Part shown: positions 1-8,821 of the stretch, piece after piece
Layout of the letters: each line of letters starts with the position of its first letter
Position numbering within the stretch: the stretch's first letter is position 1
NCBI RefSeq assembly: GCF_019203985.1
Contig: NZ_JAGSPD010000008.1
Span: forward strand, 62,001-126,000
Length of the DNA: 64,000 nucleotides
Reading direction: 5' to 3'
DNA from: Winogradskyella luteola
Lineage (GTDB): Bacteria > Bacteroidota > Bacteroidia > Flavobacteriales > Flavobacteriaceae
Notes under the pieces: generated by a model
Told to the model about the DNA's origin: nothing
The model's input: the letters and a program-made list of their open reading frames with translations, nothing else
The model's database searches: none
Translations under genes and position numbers: made by a program

Positions 1-833
1 CTAACCCGGTTATAAATCAACCTATGGATCTTGTAGTTTGTGATGATGCAGATGGTAGTGTTGATGGTTCTACAGAGTTCGATTTAACTTCAATCGATTC
101 CGAAGTTACTACTGATGCGAATGTCACAGTTACCTATCACATGTCTCAAGACGATGCGGATAATGGTGTAGGAGCCTCAGTAAGTCCGTATTTAAGTAGC
201 GGTGAAACAGTATTTGTAAGAGCTGAAGATGATACTTCAGGTTGCTATAGTACGACATCATTTAATCTCGCTGTTAACGTTGTACCATTATTTACTATTG
301 ATACAAACGTATTCTATTACGATGAAGATGCTGGTGAGTTTTTATTATGTACCGAAGCTGAGTCAGGTACAGTTCTAACAATAATACCAAATGGTTTTAG
401 TCTTTCGGATGTTTCAATACAATGGCTACTTGATGGTGTTGATATAGCAGGAGCTACTGGTTTATCATATGAAGCTAATGTTGCGGGCGAATATTCTACG
501 AGGGTAACGTTTAATGCTACTGGATGTTCAAATATAGTTTCGGATAGTGCTGTTACCGTTGTCGAAATAGATAATTGTACTATTCCTGAAGGCATATCTC
601 CTGGTGTTTCTCCAGGTTTCAATGATAATTTTGACCTAAGATATTTTAATGTTACCCGACTTGATATTTTCAATAGAAATGGAACTCTTGTTTATTCAAA
701 GAGAAATTACTCTAATGAATGGATAGGGCAAACTAATGATGGTGAAGAACTCCCTGTTGGAACATATTTCTATACAATGACATACGAAGGCGGTACGAAG
801 CAAAAAAGTGCTTGGGTATATATTAACAGATAA
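1..833 (+). CDS. T9SS type B sorting-domain surface protein, 3' part only
   Basis: The frame is open from base 3 to the stop at 833, so the ATG at 24 is probably internal and the gene begins outside the window. About 276 residues are visible. Most of this is Ig-like or PKD-like adhesin sequence with aspartate-rich strands. The last ~65 residues are a gliding-motility-associated C-terminal (CHU_C, type B) domain: a VTRLDIFNRNGTLVY strand, EWIGQTNDGEELPVGTYFY, and a final KSAWVYINR strand. This domain directs export through the type IX secretion system. The PorP/SprF gene that follows 28 bp later is the usual partner of type B substrates. The function of the missing N-terminal part cannot be judged. 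Confidence 0.9.
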   Translation, partial: NPVINQPMDLVVCDDADGSVDGSTEFDLTSIDSEVTTDANVTVTYHMSQDDADNGVGASVSPYLSSGETVFVRAEDDTSGCYSTTSFNLAVNVVPLFTIDTNVFYYDEDAGEFLLCTEAESGTVLTIIPNGFSLSDVSIQWLLDGVDIAGATGLSYEANVAGEYSTRVTFNATGCSNIVSDSAVTVVEIDNCTIPEGISPGVSPGFNDNFDLRYFNVTRLDIFNRNGTLVYSKRNYSNEWIGQTNDGEELPVGTYFYTMTYEGGTKQKSAWVYINR

Positions 834-861
834 TAACTAACAGAATCAACTTAAACTTATA

Positions 862-1773
862 ATGAAAAAACTCTCTATTATAGCGGTGTTGCTTTTAGCA
901 TTTCAAATGCATGGGCAACAAGACCCTCAGTACACACAGTACATGTATAATATGAATATTATCAATCCAGCTTATGCTGGCTCCAGAGAAAATCTCTCGT
1001 TTGGACTGTTATACAGAAATCAATGGGCTGGTGTAAGTGGTGGACCAGAAACAGGAACGTTTTTTGGCCACTCACCAATTGGTAGTAACTTAGGACTGGG
1101 TGTATCTCTTATTGCCGATCAAATCGGCCCTGTAAAAGAAACAAATGCATACGTTGATTTATCGTATACACTAAAGCTAGGTGGTGAACACCGCTTAGCT
1201 TTTGGTGTTAAGGCTGGTGCAACATTTCACGACATCAATCTAACAAGCGGTAATGTAGATGTCATTGATGATGGTGATCCCTTTTTTGGCATAGGTATTA
1301 ACGAAACCACACCTAATATAGGTGCTGGGTTCTTTTACTACACCAATAAGTATTACTTGTCGTTATCTGTTCCTAATATGTTATCATCTGTGCATTTAGA
1401 TTCTAATGGTAATAAAATTGGTTCTGAAACACAGCATTACTTCTTAACTGGTGGTTATGTTTTCGATTTATCACCTAACACTGAACTTAAACCTTCGTTT
1501 ATGTTAAAATCAGCTTTTGATGCACCAACATCTTTTGATGTAAACTTAAACGCAAGATTTTTTAAGAAGTTTGAAATTGGTGCATCCTATAGAATGGATG
1601 ATTCTTTATCCGGATTAGTGAATTTTGCATTATCACCATCGATAAGAGTTGGATATGCATATGATGCTGTTTCATCTGAGATAAAAGCATTTGCACCTGC
1701 ATCACACGAGGTTATGTTGTTATTCGATCTTAATTTCCCTAAGCGTGTTTCTCGTTCACCTAGATACTTTTAA
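862..1773 (+). CDS. PorP/SprF family type IX secretion outer-membrane protein
   Basis: A 303-residue protein with a signal peptide (MKKLSIIAVLLLAFQMHGQ). The PorP/SprF signature follows: QDPQYTQYMYN, then NPAYAGSRE, then a RNQWAGVSGGPET segment. The rest alternates short amphipathic strands, as in a beta-barrel ending in an aromatic residue (Phe). Family members sit in the outer membrane and are needed for secretion or surface display of partner type B T9SS substrates. That fits its position between such a substrate and a PorE-like protein. Spacing (28 bp upstream, 20 bp downstream) suggests one transcript. Which substrate it serves is inferred from adjacency. Confidence 0.93.
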   Translation: MKKLSIIAVLLLAFQMHGQQDPQYTQYMYNMNIINPAYAGSRENLSFGLLYRNQWAGVSGGPETGTFFGHSPIGSNLGLGVSLIADQIGPVKETNAYVDLSYTLKLGGEHRLAFGVKAGATFHDINLTSGNVDVIDDGDPFFGIGINETTPNIGAGFFYYTNKYYLSLSVPNMLSSVHLDSNGNKIGSETQHYFLTGGYVFDLSPNTELKPSFMLKSAFDAPTSFDVNLNARFFKKFEIGASYRMDDSLSGLVNFALSPSIRVGYAYDAVSSEIKAFAPASHEVMLLFDLNFPKRVSRSPRYF

Positions 1774-1793
1774 TCCGTTAAGCTAAACAAATT

Positions 1794-3713
1794 ATGAAAA
1801 ACTTAAAAACACTTTTATTTATTACGTTGCTGAGTAGTAGTTTATGCTTAACTGCTCAAAACAAAGACACAAAGAAAGCCGACAAAGAATTTGCTAGGTT
1901 TGAATATGTTGATGCCGCAGAAAGCTATAAAAAACTTATAGATAAAGGAGATGGTTCTTCTTACGTTTATGGGCAACTAGCAGAATGTTATTACAACATT
2001 TTTAACTCAGTTGAGGCCGAAAAATGGTACGCTAAGGCTTTAGAGTCTGGTGATGATCCTGAGATGATCTTTAAATATTCCGAAATGCTTAAGGCAAACG
2101 GAAAGTACGAAGAATCTAATCAGCAAATGGAGAAATTTGCTTCCATGCGTCCATCAGATAATAGAGCAACTGCCTTTAGAAAAAACCCTAACTATCTTCC
2201 TAAGATTTTAGAACAAGGTAAAAAGTTTAATGTGCAAGATGCGGGCTTTAACACTGCACAATCAGATTTTGGTGGTGTAGTGCAAAACGGCAAACTTTAT
2301 ATTACATCTGCAAGAAACGATAACCGTAAAACTTATGGATGGAACGAAGAACCTTTCTTAGATATTTATACATTAACTAAAAATTCAGACGGTTCATACC
2401 AAGAGGCAACTTTAATGAACGATAAGATCAATACAAGGCACCATGAAGGTTTAGTGTCATTTTCACCAGATGGCGAAACCATGTATTTTTCTAGAGAGAG
2501 TTATTATGAAAAAGATTATGAAAAAGATTCCATAAGCAAAGTACGTTATAGCCAACTATATTTATTTAAGGCTACAAAGCTTGGTAATGATTTTGATAAT
2601 GTAGAAAGCTTATCTATTAACAGCGAAAATTACTCTGTTAAAAACCCATCTGTTAGTGCAGACGGTTCTACTTTATATTTTGCTTCTGATATGCCTGGTG
2701 GTTTTGGCAAATACGATATTTATAAGGCACCAATCAATTCTGACGGAACTATTGGAGATCCTGTAAACTTAGGCCAAAAAGTGAATACTGAAGCACAAGA
2801 AATGTTTCCTTTTATAAGTAGTAATAATACACTTTACTTCTCTTCTAACGGTCATTTAGGGCTTGGGGGAATGGACGTATTCTACACAAAGGAAATTGAC
2901 GGAAAACTTGCTCCGGTTAGAAACGTGGGTATCCCAATTAGTAGTAATGGGGATGATTTTGCATTTACCATTGATGAAGAAGCAGAAGAAGGCTTTGTGT
3001 CTTCCAATAGGGAAGGCGGTCAAGGAAGCGACGATGTATACGCATTTAAAAAACTACAGCCGCTATGCGATGTATTGATTATGGCTACTGTATTAGACGA
3101 TAAGACTAGAGAACCAGTAAATGGTGCATCTGTGACATTATATGATGCAGAAGGCAATAAAGTAGTGACTAAAGCTACAAATGAAGAAGGTGTTGCAGAA
3201 TTTATCGTTGAATGCGAACAAGATACTGAACTTGAAGTAGTAATGGAAGATTTTGAAAGTAAAAAAGTACCAGTAAAAGGCAGCAACGAAGAAGAGCTTG
3301 CCGTACAAATCTCGTTAGATCCTATTGAAAAAATTGTTACACCTGAAGCGATTGTACTAAACCCTATTTATTTTGACTTTGATAAATCTAATATCACCGC
3401 TAAAGCTGCTTTTGAGTTGGATAAATTAGTTCAGGTAATGAATAAATACCCAGAATTAGTAATTAATGCAACGTCCCATACTGATAGCAGAGGTTCAGAA
3501 TCTTATAACCAAAGGCTTTCTCAGCGTAGAGCGAAAAGTACACAACAATATGTAATTTCCAAAGGCATAGATAAGTCCCGTATATCTGCCGAAGGAAAAG
3601 GAGAGAGCGATCTAAAAGTTAAATGTGGTTCTAGTTGTACAGACGAAGAGCACCAACAAAATAGACGTTCTGAGTTTTTAATCGTTGGTGGAGCTCCACA
3701 GAATCAGAAGTAA
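1794..3713 (+). CDS. PorE-like OmpA family protein (TPR, PD40 propeller, CRD, OmpA domain)
   Basis: A 639-residue exported protein with a signal peptide ending near LCLTAQ. Domains in order: TPR helices (about 25-130); WD40/PD40-type propeller repeats (about 150-420) with recurrent SPDGETMYF and SADGSTLYFASD strands; a carboxypeptidase-regulatory-like fold (about 430-510); and an OmpA C-terminal peptidoglycan-binding domain (about 520-630, with YFDFDKSNI, SHTDSRGSE and RRAKSTQQYV). This order matches PorE, which anchors the type IX machinery to peptidoglycan. The orphan PorP-adjacent setting suggests a paralogue serving one surface protein rather than the core component. It is the last gene of the cassette and is followed by a strong terminator. 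Confidence 0.9.
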   Translation: MKNLKTLLFITLLSSSLCLTAQNKDTKKADKEFARFEYVDAAESYKKLIDKGDGSSYVYGQLAECYYNIFNSVEAEKWYAKALESGDDPEMIFKYSEMLKANGKYEESNQQMEKFASMRPSDNRATAFRKNPNYLPKILEQGKKFNVQDAGFNTAQSDFGGVVQNGKLYITSARNDNRKTYGWNEEPFLDIYTLTKNSDGSYQEATLMNDKINTRHHEGLVSFSPDGETMYFSRESYYEKDYEKDSISKVRYSQLYLFKATKLGNDFDNVESLSINSENYSVKNPSVSADGSTLYFASDMPGGFGKYDIYKAPINSDGTIGDPVNLGQKVNTEAQEMFPFISSNNTLYFSSNGHLGLGGMDVFYTKEIDGKLAPVRNVGIPISSNGDDFAFTIDEEAEEGFVSSNREGGQGSDDVYAFKKLQPLCDVLIMATVLDDKTREPVNGASVTLYDAEGNKVVTKATNEEGVAEFIVECEQDTELEVVMEDFESKKVPVKGSNEEELAVQISLDPIEKIVTPEAIVLNPIYFDFDKSNITAKAAFELDKLVQVMNKYPELVINATSHTDSRGSESYNQRLSQRRAKSTQQYVISKGIDKSRISAEGKGESDLKVKCGSSCTDEEHQQNRRSEFLIVGGAPQNQK

Positions 3714-3735
3714 TTCTTAAACAATAAAATAACTA

Positions 3736-3767
3736 AGCCTATCATTTTCACAAATGATAGGCTTTTT
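3736..3767 (+). terminator. Intrinsic terminator of the T9SS cassette
   Basis: A perfect 12-bp stem (3736-3747 with 3752-3763, AGCCTATCATTT arm) with a TCAC loop and a T tract, 22 bp after the PorE-like stop codon. Confidence 0.9.
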
Positions 3768-3825
3768 AATGAATGCTCAATAGATGGTACATGTTACAGT
3801 ATAATTAACAACAGATTGTAATAAC

Positions 3826-3850
3826 AAAAACGCTCTGAAACCTCAGAGCG
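3826..3850 (-). terminator. Intrinsic terminator of the YciI-like lipoprotein operon
   Basis: CGCTCTGA (3831-3838) pairs with TCAGAGCG (3843-3850). Read on the minus strand the hairpin is followed by TTTTT, and it lies just past the stop at 3862. The plus strand also has a short T run, so it may act in both directions. Confidence 0.85.
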
Positions 3851-3861
3851 TCTTTTATATT

Positions 3862-4395
3862 TTATCGAAGCGGAAAACCTTTTGCGGCCCACCAAGGATG
3901 AACTTCTATAACAAGTCGGCCTGCTTTAACCATCGGGTCAGCATTAGCCAAGCTATCTGCCATTTTTAATGTCGGTACATTGTAAATCGTAATGCCTCTT
4001 ATATCTCCATCATCACCAAAAGGACCAGAAATATCTGCATAACCTTGCTCGTACATTTTACCTAAATGTGCCAAGTGTTCATTTTGAAGACGATTAGCTT
4101 CTTCTTCGTTTTGATTGCGGATTGGCCCACGTTTTAAAAATGCAATAAAATACTGTTGCATTAGTGTAGTATCTTTTGTTTTTTCGTCCACATAATCAAA
4201 AACTTGATAGCCGTCTTTAACCAATTTTGCTTTAAGCTCAGCTACAGATTGTTCTTTTATGGTTTCTACTTCCTTTTCTGATTTATCTAAAGCCTTTTCT
4301 TCTATCACAATGTCTTTTTCCAGACTGGGTTTATCTTCATTTTTGCATGCTAATAAGCATGCGAATAACAAAAGTAACGTCAGTAATTTTTTCAT
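3862..4395 (-). CDS. Lipoprotein with YciI-like domain
   Basis: 177 residues. A lipoprotein signal peptide (LLLLFACLLACK, cysteine near 17) is followed by a charged helical linker and a YciI/DGPF-type ferredoxin-like domain (about 80-170): QYFIAFLKRGP, HLAHLGKMYEQGYADISGPFGDDGDIRG, and a closing strand with HPWW. YciI-like domains are small dimeric folds with few assigned functions. The His and Asp residues typical of the family are present, but no substrate can be named. The start codon overlaps the stop of the upstream CYTH gene by one base (TAATG), so the two are translationally coupled. Confidence 0.85.
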   Translation of the reverse strand: MKKLLTLLLLFACLLACKNEDKPSLEKDIVIEEKALDKSEKEVETIKEQSVAELKAKLVKDGYQVFDYVDEKTKDTTLMQQYFIAFLKRGPIRNQNEEEANRLQNEHLAHLGKMYEQGYADISGPFGDDGDIRGITIYNVPTLKMADSLANADPMVKAGRLVIEVHPWWAAKGFPLR

Positions 4396-4865
4396 TATTT
4401 CCAGGTTTTATAGGGTTGTTTACTTAATTGAGAATTGTAATATTTAATGTCTCCTGTAACTTCTTTACCTAACCATTCAGGTTTTTTAAAGGTTTCATTT
4501 TCAGTATTTAACTCTACTTCGGCAATAACCAAACCTTCATTGTCACCAAAGAATTCATCGACTTCAAAGGTATGATTTCCAAATTTAACTTCGTAACGCC
4601 TTTTATCAATAATGCCTTCTTCACATAAAATTAAAAGGTTCTCAGCTTCTATATTAGATATTTCTTTTTCCCATTCAAAGCGAGACAAACCATTCTCTGT
4701 CGATTTTCCTTTCACTGTTATATAACCTTTGTCCTTTTTAAGCCTTATGCGCACGGTACGTTCTTTATGGCTGTTTAAAAACCCCTGTTTAATATTAAAA
4801 CTATTGTAGGCTTTATTTTTAAAGACTTCTGATTTAACTAAAAATTTACGCTCTATTTCTATCAT
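4395..4865 (-). CDS. CYTH domain protein (triphosphate tunnel metalloenzyme family)
   Basis: I place the start at the ATG at 4865, giving MIEIERKFLVKS, because the family begins with exactly this ExExK strand. A longer frame starting at 4883 would add six residues that do not belong to it. The protein is about 156 residues with the tunnel-fold signature: N-terminal EIERKF, RIRLKKDKGYITVKGKS, and acidic strands ending in VIAEVELNTENE. CYTH enzymes hydrolyse or cyclise triphosphate substrates with divalent metal. The bacterial stand-alone class is often tripolyphosphatase-like, but the substrate here is unknown. It is coupled to the YciI-like lipoprotein downstream. Confidence 0.88.
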   Translation of the reverse strand: MIEIERKFLVKSEVFKNKAYNSFNIKQGFLNSHKERTVRIRLKKDKGYITVKGKSTENGLSRFEWEKEISNIEAENLLILCEEGIIDKRRYEVKFGNHTFEVDEFFGDNEGLVIAEVELNTENETFKKPEWLGKEVTGDIKYYNSQLSKQPYKTWK

Positions 4866-4937
4866 AAAAATGAAAACATTCAATTATCAATAACTAAATT
4901 CCAAATAAAATATGGTATTGGAATCTGAATTTTAGAA

Positions 4938-4973
4938 TTTGGGATTTTTCAAGCTAAAATTACCATAATTTTG
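4938..4973 (+). promoter_or_regulatory. Bacteroidota-type promoter for dinB
   Basis: A perfect TAnnTTTG box (TAATTTTG, 4966-4973), with TTTG at 4938-4941 at a slightly long spacing of 24. The box ends four bases before the dinB ATG, so transcription should start at or next to the start codon. Confidence 0.6.
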
Positions 4974-4977
4974 TTTT

Positions 4978-6090
4978 ATGGGAGTTGATTTACCAATAAG
5001 AAAGATAATTCATGTCGATATGGATGCATTTTATGCCTCCGTAGCGCAAATGGATAATCCTGAGCTTAGAGGTAAACCTATTGCTGTTGGTGGTGGTGGA
5101 AAACGCGGCGTAATCAGTGCGGCAAGTTACGAAGCTCGAAAATTTGGTGTAAAAAGTGCCATGTCTGGCCGTTTAGCAGAAAAACTATGTCCTGATCTTA
5201 TTTTTGTGCGAACCGATTTTGAGCGTTACAAAGAAATTTCTAATCGCATTAGAAAGATATTCTTCGATTATACAGACCTTGTAGAGCCTTTGTCATTGGA
5301 TGAAGCTTATCTCGATGTCACAGAAAACAAAATAGGACTTCCCAGTGCCACTTTGATTGCTCAAAAGATTAGACAACGTATTTTTGATGAAGTTGGTTTA
5401 ACAGCTTCTGCAGGGATATCCATTAATAAATTTATAGCTAAAGTTGCTAGTGATTACAATAAACCAAATGGACAAAAAACTGTAAACCCAGAAGATGTAC
5501 TTCATTTTTTAGAAGATTTGGATATCAGAAAGTTTCATGGAGTTGGTAAAGTCACAGCTGAGAAGATGTATCAAAAAGGTATTTTTACGGGTAGGGACTT
5601 AAAATCAAAATCGCTTGAATATTTAGATGAACACTTCGGAAAATCTGGTCGTTATTACTACTATATCGTAAGAGGAATTCACAATAGTGAAGTGAAACCC
5701 AATCGTATTAGAAAATCTCTAGCAGCTGAACGCACGTTTAGTGAAAACCTCTCTTCTGAAATTTTTATGCTCAAAAAACTAGAGCATATAGCAGAAGAGG
5801 TGACCAAACGATTGAATAAAAGTAAAGTTGCTGGTAAAACCGTAACACTAAAAATAAAGTATAGCGATTTTACGCTTCAAACCCGTAGCAAAACCCTACC
5901 TTACTACATTAGTGAAAAAGCTGTAATTATAGATGCTGCAAAAGATTTATTGTACCAAGATAAGTTGAAGAATTCCGTTAGGTTATTAGGTATTTCACTT
6001 TCTAATTTAAATACGGATAAGTCCTTAGTAAGCAAAACCATAGAGGACAGAAAAAAATCTGTTAGCGTACAGTTAAAGTTCGATTTTTAA
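4978..6090 (+). CDS. dinB: DNA polymerase IV (Y-family translesion polymerase)
   Basis: 370 residues, normal for DinB. Catalytic motifs are intact: HVDMDAFYASV (metal-binding Asp) near residue 13 and PLSLDEAYLDVT (Asp-Glu pair) near residue 104. The helix-hairpin-helix (KFHGVGKVTAEKMYQKGI) and the little-finger domain (KSLAAERTF and beyond) follow. The protein ends VSVQLKFDF; such C-terminal tails in DinB often bind the beta clamp. It copies past lesions with low fidelity. It is transcribed alone from a promoter that leaves almost no leader. No SOS-box-like palindrome was recognised. Confidence 0.96.
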   Translation: MGVDLPIRKIIHVDMDAFYASVAQMDNPELRGKPIAVGGGGKRGVISAASYEARKFGVKSAMSGRLAEKLCPDLIFVRTDFERYKEISNRIRKIFFDYTDLVEPLSLDEAYLDVTENKIGLPSATLIAQKIRQRIFDEVGLTASAGISINKFIAKVASDYNKPNGQKTVNPEDVLHFLEDLDIRKFHGVGKVTAEKMYQKGIFTGRDLKSKSLEYLDEHFGKSGRYYYYIVRGIHNSEVKPNRIRKSLAAERTFSENLSSEIFMLKKLEHIAEEVTKRLNKSKVAGKTVTLKIKYSDFTLQTRSKTLPYYISEKAVIIDAAKDLLYQDKLKNSVRLLGISLSNLNTDKSLVSKTIEDRKKSVSVQLKFDF

Positions 6091-6191
6091 TTTGTTTAAA
6101 TCATTCCTAAATATATCAATCAAATCCACCATAGCACAAAAGCAAAGAGGTTTCTAACACATATAGATTAATCCGTTATTTCTATTACAGT

Positions 6192-6755
6192 TTATTCAAT
6201 TAGCTCTATATATTGGCCACTCCACTCTATTTCACCTTGAGAAACCATATAATTGTTTAGTTCATAAAACTTAGTTTCAAAAACGTATTTTTTGTCCTTA
6301 TGAGATACAACAATATTAATCACTTTTTGGTAGGGTAAGTTTTTGACCTCAAAGGATTCATAATTTAATTCTGAAACAATAATACCAGATTTTTTAGCAT
6401 CACTTATCGCTTCTCTAAAAAGTTTTTTAGTAACCTTGATAAAAGCTGGATAAACTCTATCGTAATTTTCTAGATATGATGAAACTTGGAAACCCTCTTT
6501 TAGTTTTTCAAAACCTTCAGATTTTGATTGCTCGACAAACTTTATCCATAATTCCTTAAGGTCATGATGAGAAGCTATATTCTCTTTAAATAAATCGTAA
6601 TCATTTTGTTTAACAGCTTCAAAAACTACTCTCGCTACATCTGCTTCCGTTTTTTGATAAGTTGGAGATTTACATGAAATAATTAAGATTCCAATAATTA
6701 TTAATAGTATATAATTTTTTTTAAGACATAGATACGTGAAAGAAGTAACACACAT
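6192..6755 (-). CDS. Hypothetical lipoprotein
   Basis: 187 residues that I cannot assign to a family. A hydrophobic segment (YILLIIIGILIISC) ends in a lipobox cysteine near residue 28. The rest is helical and charged, with DVARVVFEAVKQNDYDLFKENI resembling the start of small secreted NTF2-like or DUF4878-type folds, which is only a resemblance. The first Met is preceded by an unusually long N-region, so the true start may be a non-ATG codon downstream. It lies 18 bp past pyk and is probably the last gene of the acpP-fabF-rnc-pyk transcript. Confidence 0.7.
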   Translation of the reverse strand: MCVTSFTYLCLKKNYILLIIIGILIISCKSPTYQKTEADVARVVFEAVKQNDYDLFKENIASHHDLKELWIKFVEQSKSEGFEKLKEGFQVSSYLENYDRVYPAFIKVTKKLFREAISDAKKSGIIVSELNYESFEVKNLPYQKVINIVVSHKDKKYVFETKFYELNNYMVSQGEIEWSGQYIELIE

Positions 6756-6773
6756 TTGATCATTTGTTATCTT

Positions 6774-8216
6774 TTAAAAACTACAGCTCTCAATCTCTGT
6801 AACACGGAGTGTATTTACCATACCTTTAGCTTGTATTGGCATCGCCGCCAAACTAATTAACATATCACCAACTTCGAGATACCCCTTTTTACAGGCAATG
6901 GCATTAACGTCTTCAATGGTTTCGTCTGTGCTAACAAATCTATCATAGAAGAAAGCCTCGACTCCCCAAAGTAAACTCAGTTGGGTTAAAATACGCTTGT
7001 TGGATGTAAATACTAAAATATGAGCCTGTGGTCTCCACGCCGAAATTTGAAATGCCGTATAGCCACTATTGGTTAATGTAGAAATCGCTTTAGCATTAAT
7101 TTCATTGGCCATATTAGCGGCATGATAACAAATAGACTTTGTAATATAGCGCTTGGTACGAATATGTGGTGGGGATTGTGGTACTTCAATTAATGGAGAA
7201 TCTTCAACACTACGTATAATATTGGCCATTTGACGAATTACTTGTACAGGATATTGCCCAACAGACGTTTCACCAGATAACATTACGGCATCAGCTCCAT
7301 CCATAACCGAGTTAGCTACGTCATTTACTTCAGCACGTGTTGGTGTAAGACTGGTAATCATGGTTTCCATCATCTGTGTAGCAATAATCACAGGAATTCT
7401 GGCACGCTTTGCCCTTAACACTAATTTCTTTTGTATTAACGGTACTTCTTCTGCCGGAATTTCTACACCCAAATCACCACGAGCCACCATCAATCCATCA
7501 CAGTATGCTACAATTTTATCAATATTATCAACAGCTTCAGGCTTTTCTATTTTGGCTATAATCGGAATTTTATGATCGCTATGTTCATTAATCAATTTTT
7601 CAAGTTGCATTAAATCTTCGGCATGTCTTACAAAGGATAGTGCAATCCAATCTACTTTTTGACTAATCGCAAAAATGGCATCGTCAATATCTTTTTCAGT
7701 TAATGCAGGTTGCGAAATATTTGTATTTGGCAGGTTAACTCCTTTTTTTGACTTTAACGGGCCACCTTGAATAACTTTGGCCTTAACCTCTTTTTTGCCA
7801 TCAGTAGAAACCACCTCAAAAATCAGTTTACCATCATCGAGAAGAATACGTTCACCTGGCTTTGCATCTTGTGGAAAGTTATCGTAAGTCATGTAGACAC
7901 GCTCTTTTGTACCTTCAAAACGTTTTCCTGTAGCGAAAATAATTTCGTCACCTTCGTTAACAATGATTTCGCCTTTCATCACGCCAACTCTTAGTTTAGG
8001 ACCTTGCAAATCCCCTAATATTGCTGCGTTGTAACCATATTCATCATTGAGCTCTCGTATCATCTTTATACGAGCTTCTACATCCTCGTAATCAGCGTGC
8101 GAAAAGTTGATTCTAAATACATTGGCACCTTCGTCTAGCATAGCTTTAAGGGTTTCCTTATTACTTGTTGCTGGTCCTAATGTGGCTACTATTTTTGTTT
8201 TTTTATTTGACATCAA
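6774..8216 (-). CDS. pyk: Pyruvate kinase
   Basis: 480 residues with all family landmarks: KTKIVATLGPATSN at the N-terminus, FRINFSHA, GDLQGPKLRVG, IIAKIEKPEAVDNID (active-site Lys), GLMVARGDLGVEIP, and IIATQMMETMITS. It converts phosphoenolpyruvate and ADP to pyruvate and ATP in the cytosol. Two Met codons open the frame (MMSNKKT), and either could start. Its ATG is one base from the stop of the IPExxxVDY gene, a conserved arrangement in Flavobacteriia downstream of rnc. Confidence 0.97.
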   Translation of the reverse strand: MMSNKKTKIVATLGPATSNKETLKAMLDEGANVFRINFSHADYEDVEARIKMIRELNDEYGYNAAILGDLQGPKLRVGVMKGEIIVNEGDEIIFATGKRFEGTKERVYMTYDNFPQDAKPGERILLDDGKLIFEVVSTDGKKEVKAKVIQGGPLKSKKGVNLPNTNISQPALTEKDIDDAIFAISQKVDWIALSFVRHAEDLMQLEKLINEHSDHKIPIIAKIEKPEAVDNIDKIVAYCDGLMVARGDLGVEIPAEEVPLIQKKLVLRAKRARIPVIIATQMMETMITSLTPTRAEVNDVANSVMDGADAVMLSGETSVGQYPVQVIRQMANIIRSVEDSPLIEVPQSPPHIRTKRYITKSICYHAANMANEINAKAISTLTNSGYTAFQISAWRPQAHILVFTSNKRILTQLSLLWGVEAFFYDRFVSTDETIEDVNAIACKKGYLEVGDMLISLAAMPIQAKGMVNTLRVTEIESCSF

Positions 8217-8217
8217 T

Positions 8218-8697
8218 TCAAAAAATTAAATGGTCTTTCGATTTTAATTGTTTCGGGTTAACCGAATAACTCGTTATAATCTGAGGAATAGCCTGCAGTT
8301 TGTTCAAAATTAATTTTTCATTTACATTCTGGATTTCATCAGAAATCTTAATAAAATAATCTACCTTTTTAAACTCCGGAACCAAATTAAAGGTTTTTAA
8401 TACGTTGTCGTTTGTTTGAAATAATGTTCCAGAACTAGATAAACTGGCTTCCTCTTTTTTGCACACGTTAGAAACCAAATTCCAAGTTATGTATTGTGAG
8501 GTGTTGTTCCATTCGAAAATACTGTACGAAGATTTTAAATATTCAAAATCTAAATCATCTGGTTTGCGCTCTAAGTTTAGCTCTAAACTTTGGTTAAGTA
8601 AATAGGCCAAACGGTAATCTTCTAACCCACAATGAATAGCAATGAGTTTGTAGGTGTCGTCGTAAAAATCGTCAACCAGAAGTTTGTGTAAAGCCAT
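8218..8697 (-). CDS. IPExxxVDY family protein
   Basis: The real start is the ATG at 8697 (MALHKLLVDDFYDDTYKLIAIHC), giving 159 residues. The frame runs open to 8865, but the extra 56 codons are poorly protein-like and overlap rnc. The sequence VPEFKKVDYFIKI near residue 108 is the diagnostic IPExxxVDY motif of this Bacteroidota-specific family, found next to pyruvate kinase and RNase III. Its function is unknown. It is small and acidic, with no signal peptide, hence cytosolic. Position within the rnc-pyk operon is the only functional clue. Confidence 0.88.
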   Translation of the reverse strand: MALHKLLVDDFYDDTYKLIAIHCGLEDYRLAYLLNQSLELNLERKPDDLDFEYLKSSYSIFEWNNTSQYITWNLVSNVCKKEEASLSSSGTLFQTNDNVLKTFNLVPEFKKVDYFIKISDEIQNVNEKLILNKLQAIPQIITSYSVNPKQLKSKDHLIF

Positions 8698-8821
8698 ACA
8701 GTTATAACTTTGAAGTGTAAATATAGAATATAAATAGCTTAGAAAGACCAACTTTTGGTTAATCTTAACCCTTAAAATCCACGAAAACGTTATAGTTTGG
8801 CAAGAATTATTTGGAGACCGA

